DNA from: CAZFPA01 sp964520975
GTDB lineage: Bacteria; Bacillota; Negativicutes; Selenomonadales; Selenomonadaceae
Direction: 5' to 3'
Length of the DNA stretch: 27,925 bases
NCBI GenBank assembly: GCA_964520975.1
Contig: CAZFPA010000020.1
Location: 1 to 27,925 of the forward strand
In this document: positions 13,547-22,129 of the stretch, piece by piece
Numbering within the stretch: the first letter of the stretch is position 1
How the letters are laid out: the number at the start of each line of letters is the position of its first letter
Position numbers and translations under genes: made by a program
Notes under the pieces: model-generated
What the model was told of the DNA's origin: nothing
Database searches by the model: none
Seen by the model: the letters and a program-made list of their open reading frames with translations, nothing else

Positions 13547-16138
13547 TTATCTGTGTCCAGCCGTACCAGCTGTTGTCTTGCGGTGCTTCTGTACCGGCTT
13601 GGCCCCCGGCGCCGCACTGTGATGGCCGCGATTCCGGTCACCGGCGTGCTTTTTCGGCGGGTCTGGCCATACGGCTCCACCGCTGTTCTTCTTTGCCTTT
13701 GGCATCGGCTGCGACTGTTTAGCCGTCTCCGCCGCCGTTCTTCCCTTTCTGCGTCTGGACGACGTTTTCCTGCCTGCCGGGGAATTCTTTTTCGCCGGCG
13801 CGTCCTTGGCCACGCCAGGCGTTGCAATGATCCCGGCCTGCGGTTTATCCGCACGCGCAGACGGCTTCCGGCTGCCCGTACCGCCGCGGCGGCCGCCTTT
13901 CCCATTCCGGCTGCCTTTACCACCGCGCTTGCCATCCTTGGCGCCATTTCCGCCGCTCTTCGGCGCTCCGCTGCGGCTGCCGCCTTTCGACTGCGGAACA
14001 TACACGCCATTATCCTTCAGGATGAAATCGATATTGCGTTCCTCGACGCTGGCCCGTACGAGTACGACCTCAACGGTATCCCCGAGCCGATAGCTCTGAT
14101 GACTGCGTTCACCTACCATGGCATACTGTTCTTCCACGTATTCGTAGTAGTCATTGGCCATACTCGATACATGGACAAGTCCCTCGACGCCATTTTCCAG
14201 CTCAACGAAAACGCCAAAGGAGGTCACGCCGCTGATGACGCCCGTAAAGGTATCGCCAACGAACTGCGCCATGTACTCGATTTTCTTCATATCCGTGGTC
14301 TCGCGCTCCGCCTCGATGGCAATGCGTTCGCGCTGCGAAGCGAGCTCCGCGATCTCCGGCAGCAGCGACCGCAGACGTTCCTGCCGCGGGGCCGCAATCG
14401 TACCGGTCTGGAAGGTCTCCCGCAGCAGCCGGTGCACGATGAGATCCGGATACCGACGGATGGGTGAGGTGAAATGTGTATAATAGCGGGCTGCCAGGCC
14501 AAAATGGCCAAGGCTCTGATCCGCATAACGGGCCTGCTGCATGGAACGCAGCGATACCGTACTGATGATGCGTTCCTCCGGACGGCCGGCGACCTGCTCC
14601 AGCACCTTCTGTACATCCATGGGCCGGATCTCACCGGCCTCATTCTTGCGCACAAAAAGGCCAAAGGCCGCCAGCAGATTGTTCAGCCGCTCGATTTTCT
14701 CCTCGGAAGGCTGTTCATGCACCCGGTAAATGAACGGAAGATTTTTCTTGTCCATGTGCTCGGCTACCGTCTCATTCGCCGCCAGCATGCACTGCTCGAT
14801 CATGGATTCCGCCAGGGAACCCGTGCGTTTCACCAGGGCAACCGGCTTGCCGTTCTCGTCCAGCTTTACCTTGACCTCCGGCAGATCGAAATCAATGGCC
14901 CCGCGGCGATGGCGGGCTGCCTTCATGGCCTCGCGAAGCTCCGCCATAGTCTCGAGCATCGGCAGGATATCCGCATTGTCCTCACAGAAGGCCGGATCAT
15001 GATCAACGAGCATCTTATTGACAATATTGTAGGTAAGACGCCGATACACATGGATGACCACCGGCAGGATCTCATAGGAGGTAACCTTGCCGGCACTGTT
15101 GATTTCCATCTCACAGGCCATAGCCAGACGATCCTCGCCCGCATTCAGGCTGCAGATACCGTTGGACAGGCGCTTCGGCAGCATCGGAATCACGCGGTCC
15201 ACGAGGTAGACACTGGTTCCGCGGGCTCTGGCCTCACGGTCCAGCGGCTGGTTCTCGCGCACATACCAGCTCACATCAGCGATATAGACACCGAGGAAAA
15301 AGCCATCCCCGCGCTTTTCGACATAGACGCCATCATCGAGATCCTTGGCGTCATCACCATCGATGGTAACGATATGGAAGTCCCGACGATCGCGGCGTCC
15401 CCGGTATTCCTCCGGTGCAACCGACATCTCTGTATCATCGGCAGCCTGCTGCACATCCTCCGGAAACTCCTCCGACAGATCATACTGGCGCATGACCGAC
15501 AGAATATCGATACCAGGGTCCCCGGCCTTGCCGAGTACCTCAATGACATTTCCTTCCGCGCTGCGGCGGCCATCCGGCCATTTCGTGATCTCCACAACGA
15601 CCTTCATGCCAACCTTCGCGCCGCCAAAGCCCTTCTTCGGGATGAAGATATCCTGACTCAGCTTCGTATCGTCCGGCGTAACAAAGCCAAAGGTCTTGCT
15701 GCTCTCAAAGGTGCCGACGATGCGCTTGTTTGCGCGCTCCACGACGCGGATGATCTCGCCCTCGCGGGAACGGCCGGGTATCTCCGACGGTGCTACTCTG
15801 GCAACGACCCGGTCGCCATTCATCGCACTCGCCAGCTGCACCCCCGGAACAAATACATCCGTATCTGTTTCCTTTTCCCGAAAATCCGGGATAATGAAGC
15901 CGAAGCCCTTGCCCGTCATGCTGAGCCGTCCGACAACAAGGTTCATGCGCTCCGGCACACCGTAGAGCTCACTGCGGTTCTTGATGACCGAAGCGCGCTC
16001 TTCCAGTTCCTCGAGCGCCGGCCAAAAGGCCACAAGCTCTTCATCTGTCAGCTGCAGTCCCTCGGCCAGTTCCTCATCCGTCAAGGGTTTATAGGCATCC
16101 TTGCGCATGTATTCCAATATTCTTTCTTTCAATTCCAT
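13547..16138 (-). CDS. rnr: Ribonuclease R
   Basis: RNase R is a processive 3'-to-5' exoribonuclease that degrades structured RNA and acts with SmpB and tmRNA on faulty mRNA. In 863 residues: N-terminal helical region (1-60), cold-shock domains (about 68-205, with GKGFGFIIPD and KTFGFVTPD), the RNB catalytic domain (about 250-580, with the metal-binding TIDGDDAKDLDDG at 258-270), an S1 domain (about 630-710), and a Gly/Lys/Arg-rich tail of roughly 140 residues. The tail is longer than that of many family members and probably binds RNA or ribosomes. The start ATG lies 1 nt after the thioesterase stop, with a weak ribosome site, so translation is probably coupled. Confidence 0.97.
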   Translation of the reverse strand: MELKERILEYMRKDAYKPLTDEELAEGLQLTDEELVAFWPALEELEERASVIKNRSELYGVPERMNLVVGRLSMTGKGFGFIIPDFREKETDTDVFVPGVQLASAMNGDRVVARVAPSEIPGRSREGEIIRVVERANKRIVGTFESSKTFGFVTPDDTKLSQDIFIPKKGFGGAKVGMKVVVEITKWPDGRRSAEGNVIEVLGKAGDPGIDILSVMRQYDLSEEFPEDVQQAADDTEMSVAPEEYRGRRDRRDFHIVTIDGDDAKDLDDGVYVEKRGDGFFLGVYIADVSWYVRENQPLDREARARGTSVYLVDRVIPMLPKRLSNGICSLNAGEDRLAMACEMEINSAGKVTSYEILPVVIHVYRRLTYNIVNKMLVDHDPAFCEDNADILPMLETMAELREAMKAARHRRGAIDFDLPEVKVKLDENGKPVALVKRTGSLAESMIEQCMLAANETVAEHMDKKNLPFIYRVHEQPSEEKIERLNNLLAAFGLFVRKNEAGEIRPMDVQKVLEQVAGRPEERIISTVSLRSMQQARYADQSLGHFGLAARYYTHFTSPIRRYPDLIVHRLLRETFQTGTIAAPRQERLRSLLPEIAELASQRERIAIEAERETTDMKKIEYMAQFVGDTFTGVISGVTSFGVFVELENGVEGLVHVSSMANDYYEYVEEQYAMVGERSHQSYRLGDTVEVVLVRASVEERNIDFILKDNGVYVPQSKGGSRSGAPKSGGNGAKDGKRGGKGSRNGKGGRRGGTGSRKPSARADKPQAGIIATPGVAKDAPAKKNSPAGRKTSSRRRKGRTAAETAKQSQPMPKAKKNSGGAVWPDPPKKHAGDRNRGHHSAAPGAKPVQKHRKTTAGTAGHR

Positions 16139-16139
16139 C

Positions 16140-16550
16140 TCAATCCACCACAGCCATTTTTGCTGTTCCTTCCGCTGTTATCGTACCATCGGCCAGGCTG
16201 ACCTCGGCCTTCATATCAATGAACCGTCCCCGCCGCGACTCAATCCAGCCACGGATATGGAGCTCTTCCCCTACCGGCGTCGGCTTCCGATAGCGCACAG
16301 CAAGCCGGGCGGTGACCGCCTTTTCTCCCATCCGGTACAGATAGCCACCCATGGCCTCATCCAGCATCGTCGTGATGATGCCGCCATGGACCACACCCGT
16401 AAAGCTCTGATACTCCCGCGAGAGTGTCTTTACCGTCCGAAATTCATCATTTTCTATCTGAAAATCCAGATGCAGCCCCACAGGATTTTCTTTGCCGCAG
16501 GCAAAGCAATACTCTTCCTCAGGCAGCGCCGGTTTCTTATTCTCGTTCAT
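16140..16550 (-). CDS. PaaI-like hotdog-fold thioesterase
   Basis: The 136-residue protein has the CFACGKENPVGLHL N-terminal motif typical of PaaI-like thioesterases and the hotdog helix motif VHGGIITTMLDEAMGG (about residues 54-69). Such enzymes hydrolyse acyl-CoA thioesters; the acyl group is not predictable. I chose the ATG at 16550 because it fits the family start, has AAGGGG upstream and overlaps the esterase gene by 14 nt; the longer open frame to 16781 is antisense-type noise. Its position between est and rnr is not part of the classic secG-est-rnr-smpB set and may be lineage-specific. Confidence 0.9.
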   Translation of the reverse strand: MNENKKPALPEEEYCFACGKENPVGLHLDFQIENDEFRTVKTLSREYQSFTGVVHGGIITTMLDEAMGGYLYRMGEKAVTARLAVRYRKPTPVGEELHIRGWIESRRGRFIDMKAEVSLADGTITAEGTAKMAVVD

Positions 16551-17310
16551 TCGTTTCCCCTTCTGCTGCGGACAAGAATTCCGCTGTTTTCGCAAATACG
16601 GTCTCCCGCTCCGAATCAACCGGTAACAGATGGCCGGACTCCTCCAGCCATTCGATCCTCTTTTCCTGTGAGGCCGTATTCTCATAAATATATTCCGCGC
16701 TCTGCGGCTGCACCGTGTGATCCTTATGGCTCTGCATAATGAGCAGCGGCCGCTGCACCTCACTGAGCTGTCCGCGCACATAGCGGATACAGTTCAAAAG
16801 CTCATGGACGGATACGAGCGGCATGCGCCGGTAGGCAACATTGCAGATACCGGGAATCCCGGGCAGACGCTTGCGCCGTTTGGGCACAAACTGTCCCTGG
16901 GACTGTTCCCGCGGCGGCAGCAGCCGCAGCTCACGTTCATCCGCAATGAAAATGGGGGCCGCCAGGGAGACGATCTTGTAGATCTCCGCCCGCGTGCTCA
17001 GCAGCATCGCCATCAGGCCCCCCATGGAATGGCCTACCACGGAGATGCGCTCACAGCAGCCCTCCAGCAGGGAATAGCCATCCATAACGGAGTCAAACCA
17101 GTTTTCCCAGTTCATATGCTCCATGTCCTCCGGCGTCGTACCATGACCAGCCATACGCATGCAGAGCACCGTAAAGCCCTGATGATGGAGCGCGCCACCG
17201 AGCAGTACCATCTCCGATGGTGAGCCCGTGAATCCATGCACGAGCAGGACCCCATGCGGGCCGCCCGGCAGGAAAAAAGATTCTGCACCATTCAAAATCA
17301 ATTCTATCAC
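16537..17310 (-). CDS. est: Carboxylesterase of the Est30/YvaK type
   Basis: This is a 257-residue cytoplasmic alpha/beta hydrolase. The oxyanion region is LLVHGFTGSPSEM, the nucleophile is Ser95 in VVGHSMGGLM, and the triad is completed by Asp197 (SHKDHTV) and His227 (ESGHLLP). Resemblance to Bacillus/Geobacillus YvaK and Est30 extends to the neighbours, since that esterase is also found between secG and rnr. The frame begins with GTG at 17310; AAGGG lies very close to it, so a TTG three codons later is possible. Natural substrate unknown; short-chain esters and monoacylglycerols are typical. Confidence 0.92.
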   Translation of the reverse strand: MIELILNGAESFFLPGGPHGVLLVHGFTGSPSEMVLLGGALHHQGFTVLCMRMAGHGTTPEDMEHMNWENWFDSVMDGYSLLEGCCERISVVGHSMGGLMAMLLSTRAEIYKIVSLAAPIFIADERELRLLPPREQSQGQFVPKRRKRLPGIPGICNVAYRRMPLVSVHELLNCIRYVRGQLSEVQRPLLIMQSHKDHTVQPQSAEYIYENTASQEKRIEWLEESGHLLPVDSERETVFAKTAEFLSAAEGETNERE

Positions 17311-17327
17311 ATCCCTTGTCCAGCAGG

Positions 17328-17369
17328 AAATAAATAAAAGCGTTCCCCACCCTGTAGGATAGAGAACGC
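17328..17369 (-). terminator. Intrinsic terminator between secG and est
   Basis: A 13-bp stem rich in G-U pairs (17357-17369 with 17340-17352, TGTA-type loop) is followed on the minus strand by TTTTATTTATTT. It starts 12 nt after the secG stop. Because the stem holds four G-U pairs, partial read-through into est is plausible. Confidence 0.75.
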
Positions 17370-17381
17370 CTTCTTTGAAAT

Positions 17382-17609
17382 TTACGCCGTCATTTTTGCA
17401 ATGACCAATGTAATCACCGCAAACAAAATCGCAAACACCACGGTCACCCGCGCTAAAAGCGCATCCATGCCCCTGGCTTTGCCACTGAATACAGTGTCTC
17501 CACCGCCATCCATACCGCCCATACCGGCAGATTTCGGCGACTGCCCCAATACCGAGGCAACGAGTATAATAGCTACCAGAGCATCAAATACCATCAAAAC
17601 CGTAAGCAA
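17382..17609 (-). CDS. secG: Preprotein translocase subunit SecG
   Basis: SecG is the small membrane subunit of the SecYEG translocon that aids protein export. The 75 residues contain two transmembrane segments (about 5-22 and 50-72), joined by a Gly-rich cytoplasmic loop (GMGGMDGGGDTVFSGKA), the family layout. The start is TTG at 17609, because GGAGG lies 8 nt upstream of it; the next ATG, five codons later, is too far from that site. It begins the secG-est-rnr-smpB cluster conserved in Firmicutes. Confidence 0.95.
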   Translation of the reverse strand: MLTVLMVFDALVAIILVASVLGQSPKSAGMGGMDGGGDTVFSGKARGMDALLARVTVVFAILFAVITLVIAKMTA

Positions 17610-17646
17610 CGTCCGGACCTCCTCTTACATCCATAAGTTATACTCT

Positions 17647-17676
17647 ATCATATCATAAAGAAGCTGTCCATGGCAA
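17647..17676 (-). promoter_or_regulatory. secG promoter
   Basis: On the minus strand TTGCCA (17676-17671) and TATGAT (17652-17647) each match the sigma-70 consensus at five of six bases with an 18-bp spacer. The expected transcript start is about 30 nt before the secG TTG. No intrinsic terminator for pyk was seen in the same spacer. Confidence 0.62.
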
Positions 17677-17705
17677 GATATATATTCCCTGCCGCAGCCG
17701 ACGCA

Positions 17706-19133
17706 TCAATCCACGGGTAAATCCATGGTATATACGCGGATGGAATTCGTATTGCCCTTGCCGGTGGTGATACCGGAAGTAATGATTGTGACATCGCCGG
17801 ATTTCACGTAATTATAACGCTGTGCGGCCATCGTCGCCGCGTTCGTCATATCATTGACATTATCCCAGAACTGGCCCTTTACCGCATAGACACCCCAGCG
17901 CAGATTCAGATGACGCGCCGTGCGCTCGTTAGCCGCGTAGGCCACGATGACTGCCTTCGGGCGATATTTCGATACCACACGCGTGGTGTAGCCGGTCTCC
18001 GTCGGAGTGATGATTGCCGATGCGTCCAGCTCATAGGCCAGCTGTACGGTTGCATGGGCAATGGCATCCGTCGTGTTCTGCAGATGAGCAAAGCCCTGGT
18101 TCACAAAAATCTTCTTATAATGAAGGGAAGACTCGATACGCTGTGCAATCTTGTTCATCGTCTGCACGGCCTCAACCGGATAATCGCCGTTGGCGGTCTC
18201 ACCGCTCAGCATGATGGCATCGGTCCCGTCCAAAATCGCGTTGGCGACATCGGAAGCCTCCGCTCTGGTCGGACGCGGATTCGCCGTCATGGACTCGAGC
18301 ATCTGTGTAGCAACGATGACCGGCTTGCCGGCCTTATTGCATTTTGTGATGATATTCTTCTGAATGAGCGGCACGTCCTCCGCCGGAATCTCTACCCCGA
18401 GATCGCCGCGGGCTACCATGATGCCGTCTGCGGCCTCGATGATTTCATCAATATTCTTTACACCCTCAAGATTCTCGATCTTCGGGATGATCTCCATGTG
18501 GCCGTTATTCTTTTTGATGAGCTCACGGATTGCCTCGACATCGCTGGCCCGCTGGATGAAGGAAGCCGCTACGAAATCCATATCCTGCGAAATACCGAAA
18601 ATGATATCCTTCTCATCCTGCTCGGAAATCGGCGGCAGGCTGACCGAGACGCCCGGGGCCGCAACGCGCTTCTTCGTGCTCATCTTGCCGCTGTTGAGGA
18701 TCTTCGTTACAATGTCCTTACCCTCGATGCTTTCGACATTGAGTCCTACCAGGCCATCGGACAGCAGAATCGTATCGCCCGGCTTTACTTCCTTGTAAAG
18801 CTCCTTATGGCTGATCGGAACGTGCGTCTCATCGCCCGGCTCATCGCTGTAGGTCAGTACAAAGCGATTGCCCTTCTCCAGCATGACCTTGCCGTCGCGG
18901 AATTCGCCCAGACGCATCTCCGGGCCCTTCGTATCCAGAATCAACGAAATTACCTTATCTGCCTTGGCTGCCGCCTCACGAACCGCGGTAATACGTCCCA
19001 GATGCTCCGCATGATCGCCATGGGAAAAATTGAATCGCGCACAATTCATCCCATTGGCAATAAGATCATCCAATATACCTTCCTTCTCCGTCGTAGGCCC
19101 CATCGTACAGATAATTTTCGTTTTCTTCAACAT
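17706..19133 (-). CDS. pyk: Pyruvate kinase
   Basis: Pyruvate kinase makes pyruvate and ATP from phosphoenolpyruvate and ADP. The 475 residues include KKTKIICTMGPTT at the start, NFSHGDHAEH, the active-site region IPKIENLEGVKNIDEI followed by MVARGDLGVEIP, and TQMLESMTANPRPTRAEASDVANAI. The length matches the short form without the extra C-terminal PEP-utiliser domain of many Bacillus enzymes. The gene stands alone with its own promoter, away from the gap-gpmI cluster in this window. Confidence 0.98.
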   Translation of the reverse strand: MLKKTKIICTMGPTTEKEGILDDLIANGMNCARFNFSHGDHAEHLGRITAVREAAAKADKVISLILDTKGPEMRLGEFRDGKVMLEKGNRFVLTYSDEPGDETHVPISHKELYKEVKPGDTILLSDGLVGLNVESIEGKDIVTKILNSGKMSTKKRVAAPGVSVSLPPISEQDEKDIIFGISQDMDFVAASFIQRASDVEAIRELIKKNNGHMEIIPKIENLEGVKNIDEIIEAADGIMVARGDLGVEIPAEDVPLIQKNIITKCNKAGKPVIVATQMLESMTANPRPTRAEASDVANAILDGTDAIMLSGETANGDYPVEAVQTMNKIAQRIESSLHYKKIFVNQGFAHLQNTTDAIAHATVQLAYELDASAIITPTETGYTTRVVSKYRPKAVIVAYAANERTARHLNLRWGVYAVKGQFWDNVNDMTNAATMAAQRYNYVKSGDVTIITSGITTGKGNTNSIRVYTMDLPVD

Positions 19134-19187
19134 ACAGCATTCCGCCTCTCTTTATAATACATCTCATCATCTATAAATTGTATGTAT

Positions 19188-19217
19188 ATTGTACACTGTA
19201 TCCCTAAGGATATACAA
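19188..19217 (-). promoter_or_regulatory. Candidate pyk promoter with a small palindrome
   Basis: On the minus strand TTGTAT (19217-19212) and TACAAT (19193-19188) are 18 bp apart. Between and across them lies TGTAT-N10-ATACA (19197-19216), a symmetric element that could be an operator. The promoter match is moderate. Confidence 0.4.
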
Positions 19218-19280
19218 GCGTTTCAGGAAAAAATACCAAAGAAAATATTTTCAAAAAACGCTGATAAAACTTATCATTTA

Positions 19281-19309
19281 TTGCATTTATATCGATATAT
19301 TGTTATACT
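19281..19309 (+). promoter_or_regulatory. Candidate promoter of the FliD-like gene
   Basis: TTGCAT (19281-19286) and TATACT (19304-19309) are 17 bp apart and lie about 90 nt upstream of the start codon. No sigma-28 (flagellar) consensus was seen in the spacer, which matters for the interpretation of this gene. Confidence 0.45.
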
Positions 19310-19402
19310 TATAGACAAGAAGCATTCTTTGTTATGCAGTTATTGTTTTTGTATATTTGTCATGGATTACCGACTGCTATTTCTATGGAAGGAGACTTTC
19401 CT

Positions 19403-20308
19403 ATGTCGACGATTTCATCCATTGCCAATAACTCCTATCTCATGTACAGTGTCGCCTCCAAAGGCGATTCCTCGATTACGGCCGCGAGCTGGCTCTCGGG
19501 CAGCACGGGAACTTCCAGCAGCACCTCCAGCAGTTCCAGCAGCACATCTGCCGCAACGGCCCTGTCCTCGTCACTGAGTTCCCTGCTGAATTCCTATTCA
19601 TCCAGCAGCAGTTCTTCAGCGACGGACTCCATGTGGTCAAACTATTTTTCCTCTACTGCTACGAGCAAGAGCACGCTGAGTGCGCTTACCGGGGCCAAAT
19701 CGAGCAATGCCTCGCTGCTGAGTTCCTATGCTACGGCTTCCAAGACCTTCTACACGACCTTTGACAGCACGATGGCCGATCTCAAGACCTCGACAAGCAC
19801 TCTTCTCAAGACGAATTTCAATGTCACGGGCACAACGGATAAGGAAACGGCCTCCAATGTCAGCACAGCCCTGGCGAACGTGAAGGATTTTGTGAGCAAA
19901 TACAACGATTCGATCAGCCTTTTCTCCGATAATTCGAGCCTGTCGAATCGCATCAGCCGTCTGTCCAGTTCTTTCAGCGATACGACCTATAATGCCAAGA
20001 GTCTCGCAACGATTGGCATCACAGTTGATTCCTCCACCGGAAAGCTCAGTGTCGATGATACGAAGCTCACCAGTGCAATGAAAAACACCCCGGACAGTGT
20101 ATCCTATCTGCTGGGCTCCAATGGCCTGGCCGGCAAAGCGGAAAATAAAGTCAGCCTGGCGGAAAACCAGCGCACACAGCTCTTCCCATCGATTTCCTCG
20201 ATGATGGGCTCCTCCTACAACTCGACGACAGCGCTTTACAATCCAAAGACCATCACGGCCATTGCAAACTACGCTTCCGTCGGCAGTTTCCTCGACATGT
20301 ACTTCTGA
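19403..20308 (+). CDS. Serine-rich protein with a FliD C-terminal-like domain
   Basis: The 301 residues have no cysteine, no Sec signal peptide and no membrane segment. Residues 33-100 are strongly Ser/Thr-rich, with runs of serine. Residues about 130-255 resemble the C-terminal domain of the flagellar cap protein FliD: NVKDFVSKYNDSISLF, SLATIGITVDSSTGKLSVDD, then KLTSAMKNTPDSVSYLLG. The FliD N-terminal domain and its usual length (450 or more) are missing. No flagellar gene lies nearby. It may be a cap-like or filament-associated protein, or a remnant that was reused; export through the flagellar apparatus is an inference. The ATG at 19403 has AAGGAG upstream; an upstream ATG at 19334 has none. 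Single-gene transcript with its own terminator. Confidence 0.82.
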   Translation: MSTISSIANNSYLMYSVASKGDSSITAASWLSGSTGTSSSTSSSSSSTSAATALSSSLSSLLNSYSSSSSSSATDSMWSNYFSSTATSKSTLSALTGAKSSNASLLSSYATASKTFYTTFDSTMADLKTSTSTLLKTNFNVTGTTDKETASNVSTALANVKDFVSKYNDSISLFSDNSSLSNRISRLSSSFSDTTYNAKSLATIGITVDSSTGKLSVDDTKLTSAMKNTPDSVSYLLGSNGLAGKAENKVSLAENQRTQLFPSISSMMGSSYNSTTALYNPKTITAIANYASVGSFLDMYF

Positions 20309-20317
20309 TACCGGAGC

Positions 20318-20346
20318 AAAAGCAGCCTGCAAGGGCTGCTTTTTTT
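20318..20346. terminator. Bidirectional terminator between the FliD-like gene and the dCache-GGDEF gene
   Basis: The stem AGCAGCC/GGCTGCT (20321-20327 and 20334-20340) is followed by seven Ts on the plus strand and preceded by an AAA that gives a short T run on the minus strand. It separates two convergent genes; strength is best for the plus strand. Confidence 0.9.
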
Positions 20347-20356
20347 ATGCCCTTTT

Positions 20357-22066
20357 TCAACCGTCATCGCCAACCTCGCGCTGATAGAGCTTCCAGCAGC
20401 TGCGTCCTGCATGCTTAGCCGCATACATTGCCCCATCCGCGGCATGCAGCAGCTCGTCCACCGAGCTGCAGCACTGATCAACGGTCGCAATCCCGATGCT
20501 GCCCGAGAGCGGCACCTGCAGTCCCCTGATCCGGCAATCCCTCTGCAGGGAGTCCACGATGGCCTCACCGATCAGGATGCCCTGGCCGCTGCCACCTTCG
20601 CCGAGCATAGCCACCACAAATTCATCGCCGCCCAGCCGGCAGACAAAGGCATGCGAGCCAGCCGCCTGACGGATGCGTTCGGCGGCGATCACGAGCACCG
20701 CATCCCCCATCGCATGGCCAAAGCGGTCGTTGACGCTCTTGAAATCATCCAGATCGATGAAAAGAATTGCGCCGGACAGCCAACCGTCTGAAGCCTGCAA
20801 GGATGCCCCCAGAAATTTATGCAGACTGGCCCGATTGGGAAGCCCCGTGAGCGGGTCGTGATAGGCCATCGCCCGGATGCGCTCCTCCGCCTTGAGCTGT
20901 TCATTCTTCATGTGCCGCAGCCCCTGTACCATATTATTGAAAGCCTCTGCGAGGATTCCGAGCTCATTTTCCCGCTGTACCGGAACCTCCACGGACAGAT
21001 CGCCTTCCTTGATGCGCTCGGCCGCCACCGACATGAGCTCTACCGGGCGCGTAATGCGGCGGGAAAACAGCACGATGAGGCCACCGGCCAACAGTACAAC
21101 GATTGCGGCCACACTGAGGGAAGTCGCTGTCACATCCGCCATAAAGGCCATCGCCGTGCTGCGCTTCTGCACAACAAAGAGGTACCAGGGCTCAGACAGA
21201 CCATCAAAGACAATGGGCCGATATACGCAGAGATACTGCTGCCCATCGAGATCCTCATATTCTCCCGCACCGCTGCTGCCTGCCAGCGCCTGCTGGATCA
21301 AGTGTTTCTGTGATGGCGATATAGCAAAATCTTCACTGTGCTGCACGACCTCTCCTGCCGCATCCCGCTGCAGCGTTCCATCCTCGTTACGCTGCAGCAC
21401 CTGGCGCGTAAATGAGGTGTAGTTATAGAGCTCCTTTACCCGGTTGATTTCCGGATGAGCGAGCATCGTGCCGTCGCCCCCCAGCAAAAAGGCATAGCTG
21501 CCATCTCCCACCCGGTAGCCGGCTACGATACGCTGCAGCACATCCATATTCACCACAGCCTGCAGTATCCCGACGAGTTTTCCTTCCTGATGCACACCGT
21601 AGATCAGGCTCATAACCGGCATATCCTGATCCGAGACAGCATAATACAGATTTGTGAGCATCGGCCGACGCTGCTGTACAAAGGCCTGGTACCAGTTTGA
21701 CTGCCGACGGCTGATCTCCATCCCTTCCGAACGGGCCACCTGCCGGCCTTCCATATCCGTAAGGGATATGCGCTGAATCGAAGGATGCTGCGCAACGGTT
21801 CGCGCCAGCACCTCCCGCCGCTCCCCCTTGGAAAGCTGCATGAGATTCGGATAATCCACGGCCGTACCCGCCACGACCTCTTCCGTGTAAATGAACTGGC
21901 GGATATTCTGTGAGATACTGACCGCCATTGCGGAATTGGAATTTTCGATACGACGCTCATAGTCTGCCGTAATAATGGGCCGGATGAGCAACAAAGTACC
22001 GCCCACCGCGAGTGCAATGAGCGTACACATAATAAAGATCAACTGCCACCGTATGGAATGCCTCAT
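20357..22066 (-). CDS. dCache-HAMP-GGDEF transmembrane diguanylate cyclase
   Basis: The 569-residue sensor enzyme has a first membrane helix (about 9-30), an extracytoplasmic region of about 270 residues with the double-Cache pattern (SNWYQAFVQQ, then LYYAVSDQDMPVMSLIYGV, then GILQAVVNMD), a second helix (about 315-336), a HAMP linker (337-390) and a GGDEF domain (about 400-567). The active site is GGDEF (479-483), with DPLTGLPNRASL and FIDLDDFKSVNDRFGHAMGD. No RxxD inhibitory site precedes the GGDEF, and no EAL or HD-GYP domain is present. It should make c-di-GMP in response to an outside small molecule; the ligand is unknown. The ATG at 22066 has AGGAGA upstream. Confidence 0.95.
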   Translation of the reverse strand: MRHSIRWQLIFIMCTLIALAVGGTLLLIRPIITADYERRIENSNSAMAVSISQNIRQFIYTEEVVAGTAVDYPNLMQLSKGERREVLARTVAQHPSIQRISLTDMEGRQVARSEGMEISRRQSNWYQAFVQQRRPMLTNLYYAVSDQDMPVMSLIYGVHQEGKLVGILQAVVNMDVLQRIVAGYRVGDGSYAFLLGGDGTMLAHPEINRVKELYNYTSFTRQVLQRNEDGTLQRDAAGEVVQHSEDFAISPSQKHLIQQALAGSSGAGEYEDLDGQQYLCVYRPIVFDGLSEPWYLFVVQKRSTAMAFMADVTATSLSVAAIVVLLAGGLIVLFSRRITRPVELMSVAAERIKEGDLSVEVPVQRENELGILAEAFNNMVQGLRHMKNEQLKAEERIRAMAYHDPLTGLPNRASLHKFLGASLQASDGWLSGAILFIDLDDFKSVNDRFGHAMGDAVLVIAAERIRQAAGSHAFVCRLGGDEFVVAMLGEGGSGQGILIGEAIVDSLQRDCRIRGLQVPLSGSIGIATVDQCCSSVDELLHAADGAMYAAKHAGRSCWKLYQREVGDDG

Positions 22067-22129
22067 GGGTTATCTCCTAAAACTGCCGTCACCGGCACTA
22101 ATAAAACAACATAGCCAAATTCCCTGGCT

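Noticed and set aside
11400..13600. tmRNA (ssrA) gene near smpB
   Set aside because: No tmRNA-like 5' end or tag-encoding segment was seen in the spacers around smpB, which are only 14 and 22 nt long.
14474..16201. Plus-strand open frame of 575 codons opposite rnr
   Set aside because: It lies wholly opposite the conserved RNase R gene, has no ribosome site or recognisable motif, and arises from codon bias of the GC-rich minus-strand gene. The same holds for the long plus-strand frames at 4059-5093, 7449-8666, 17910-19157 and 23972-25669.
19499..19620. Tandem repeat array in the Ser-rich part of the FliD-like gene
   Set aside because: The AGC/TCC-rich stretch reflects serine runs with mixed codons; no unit repeats regularly at the DNA level.
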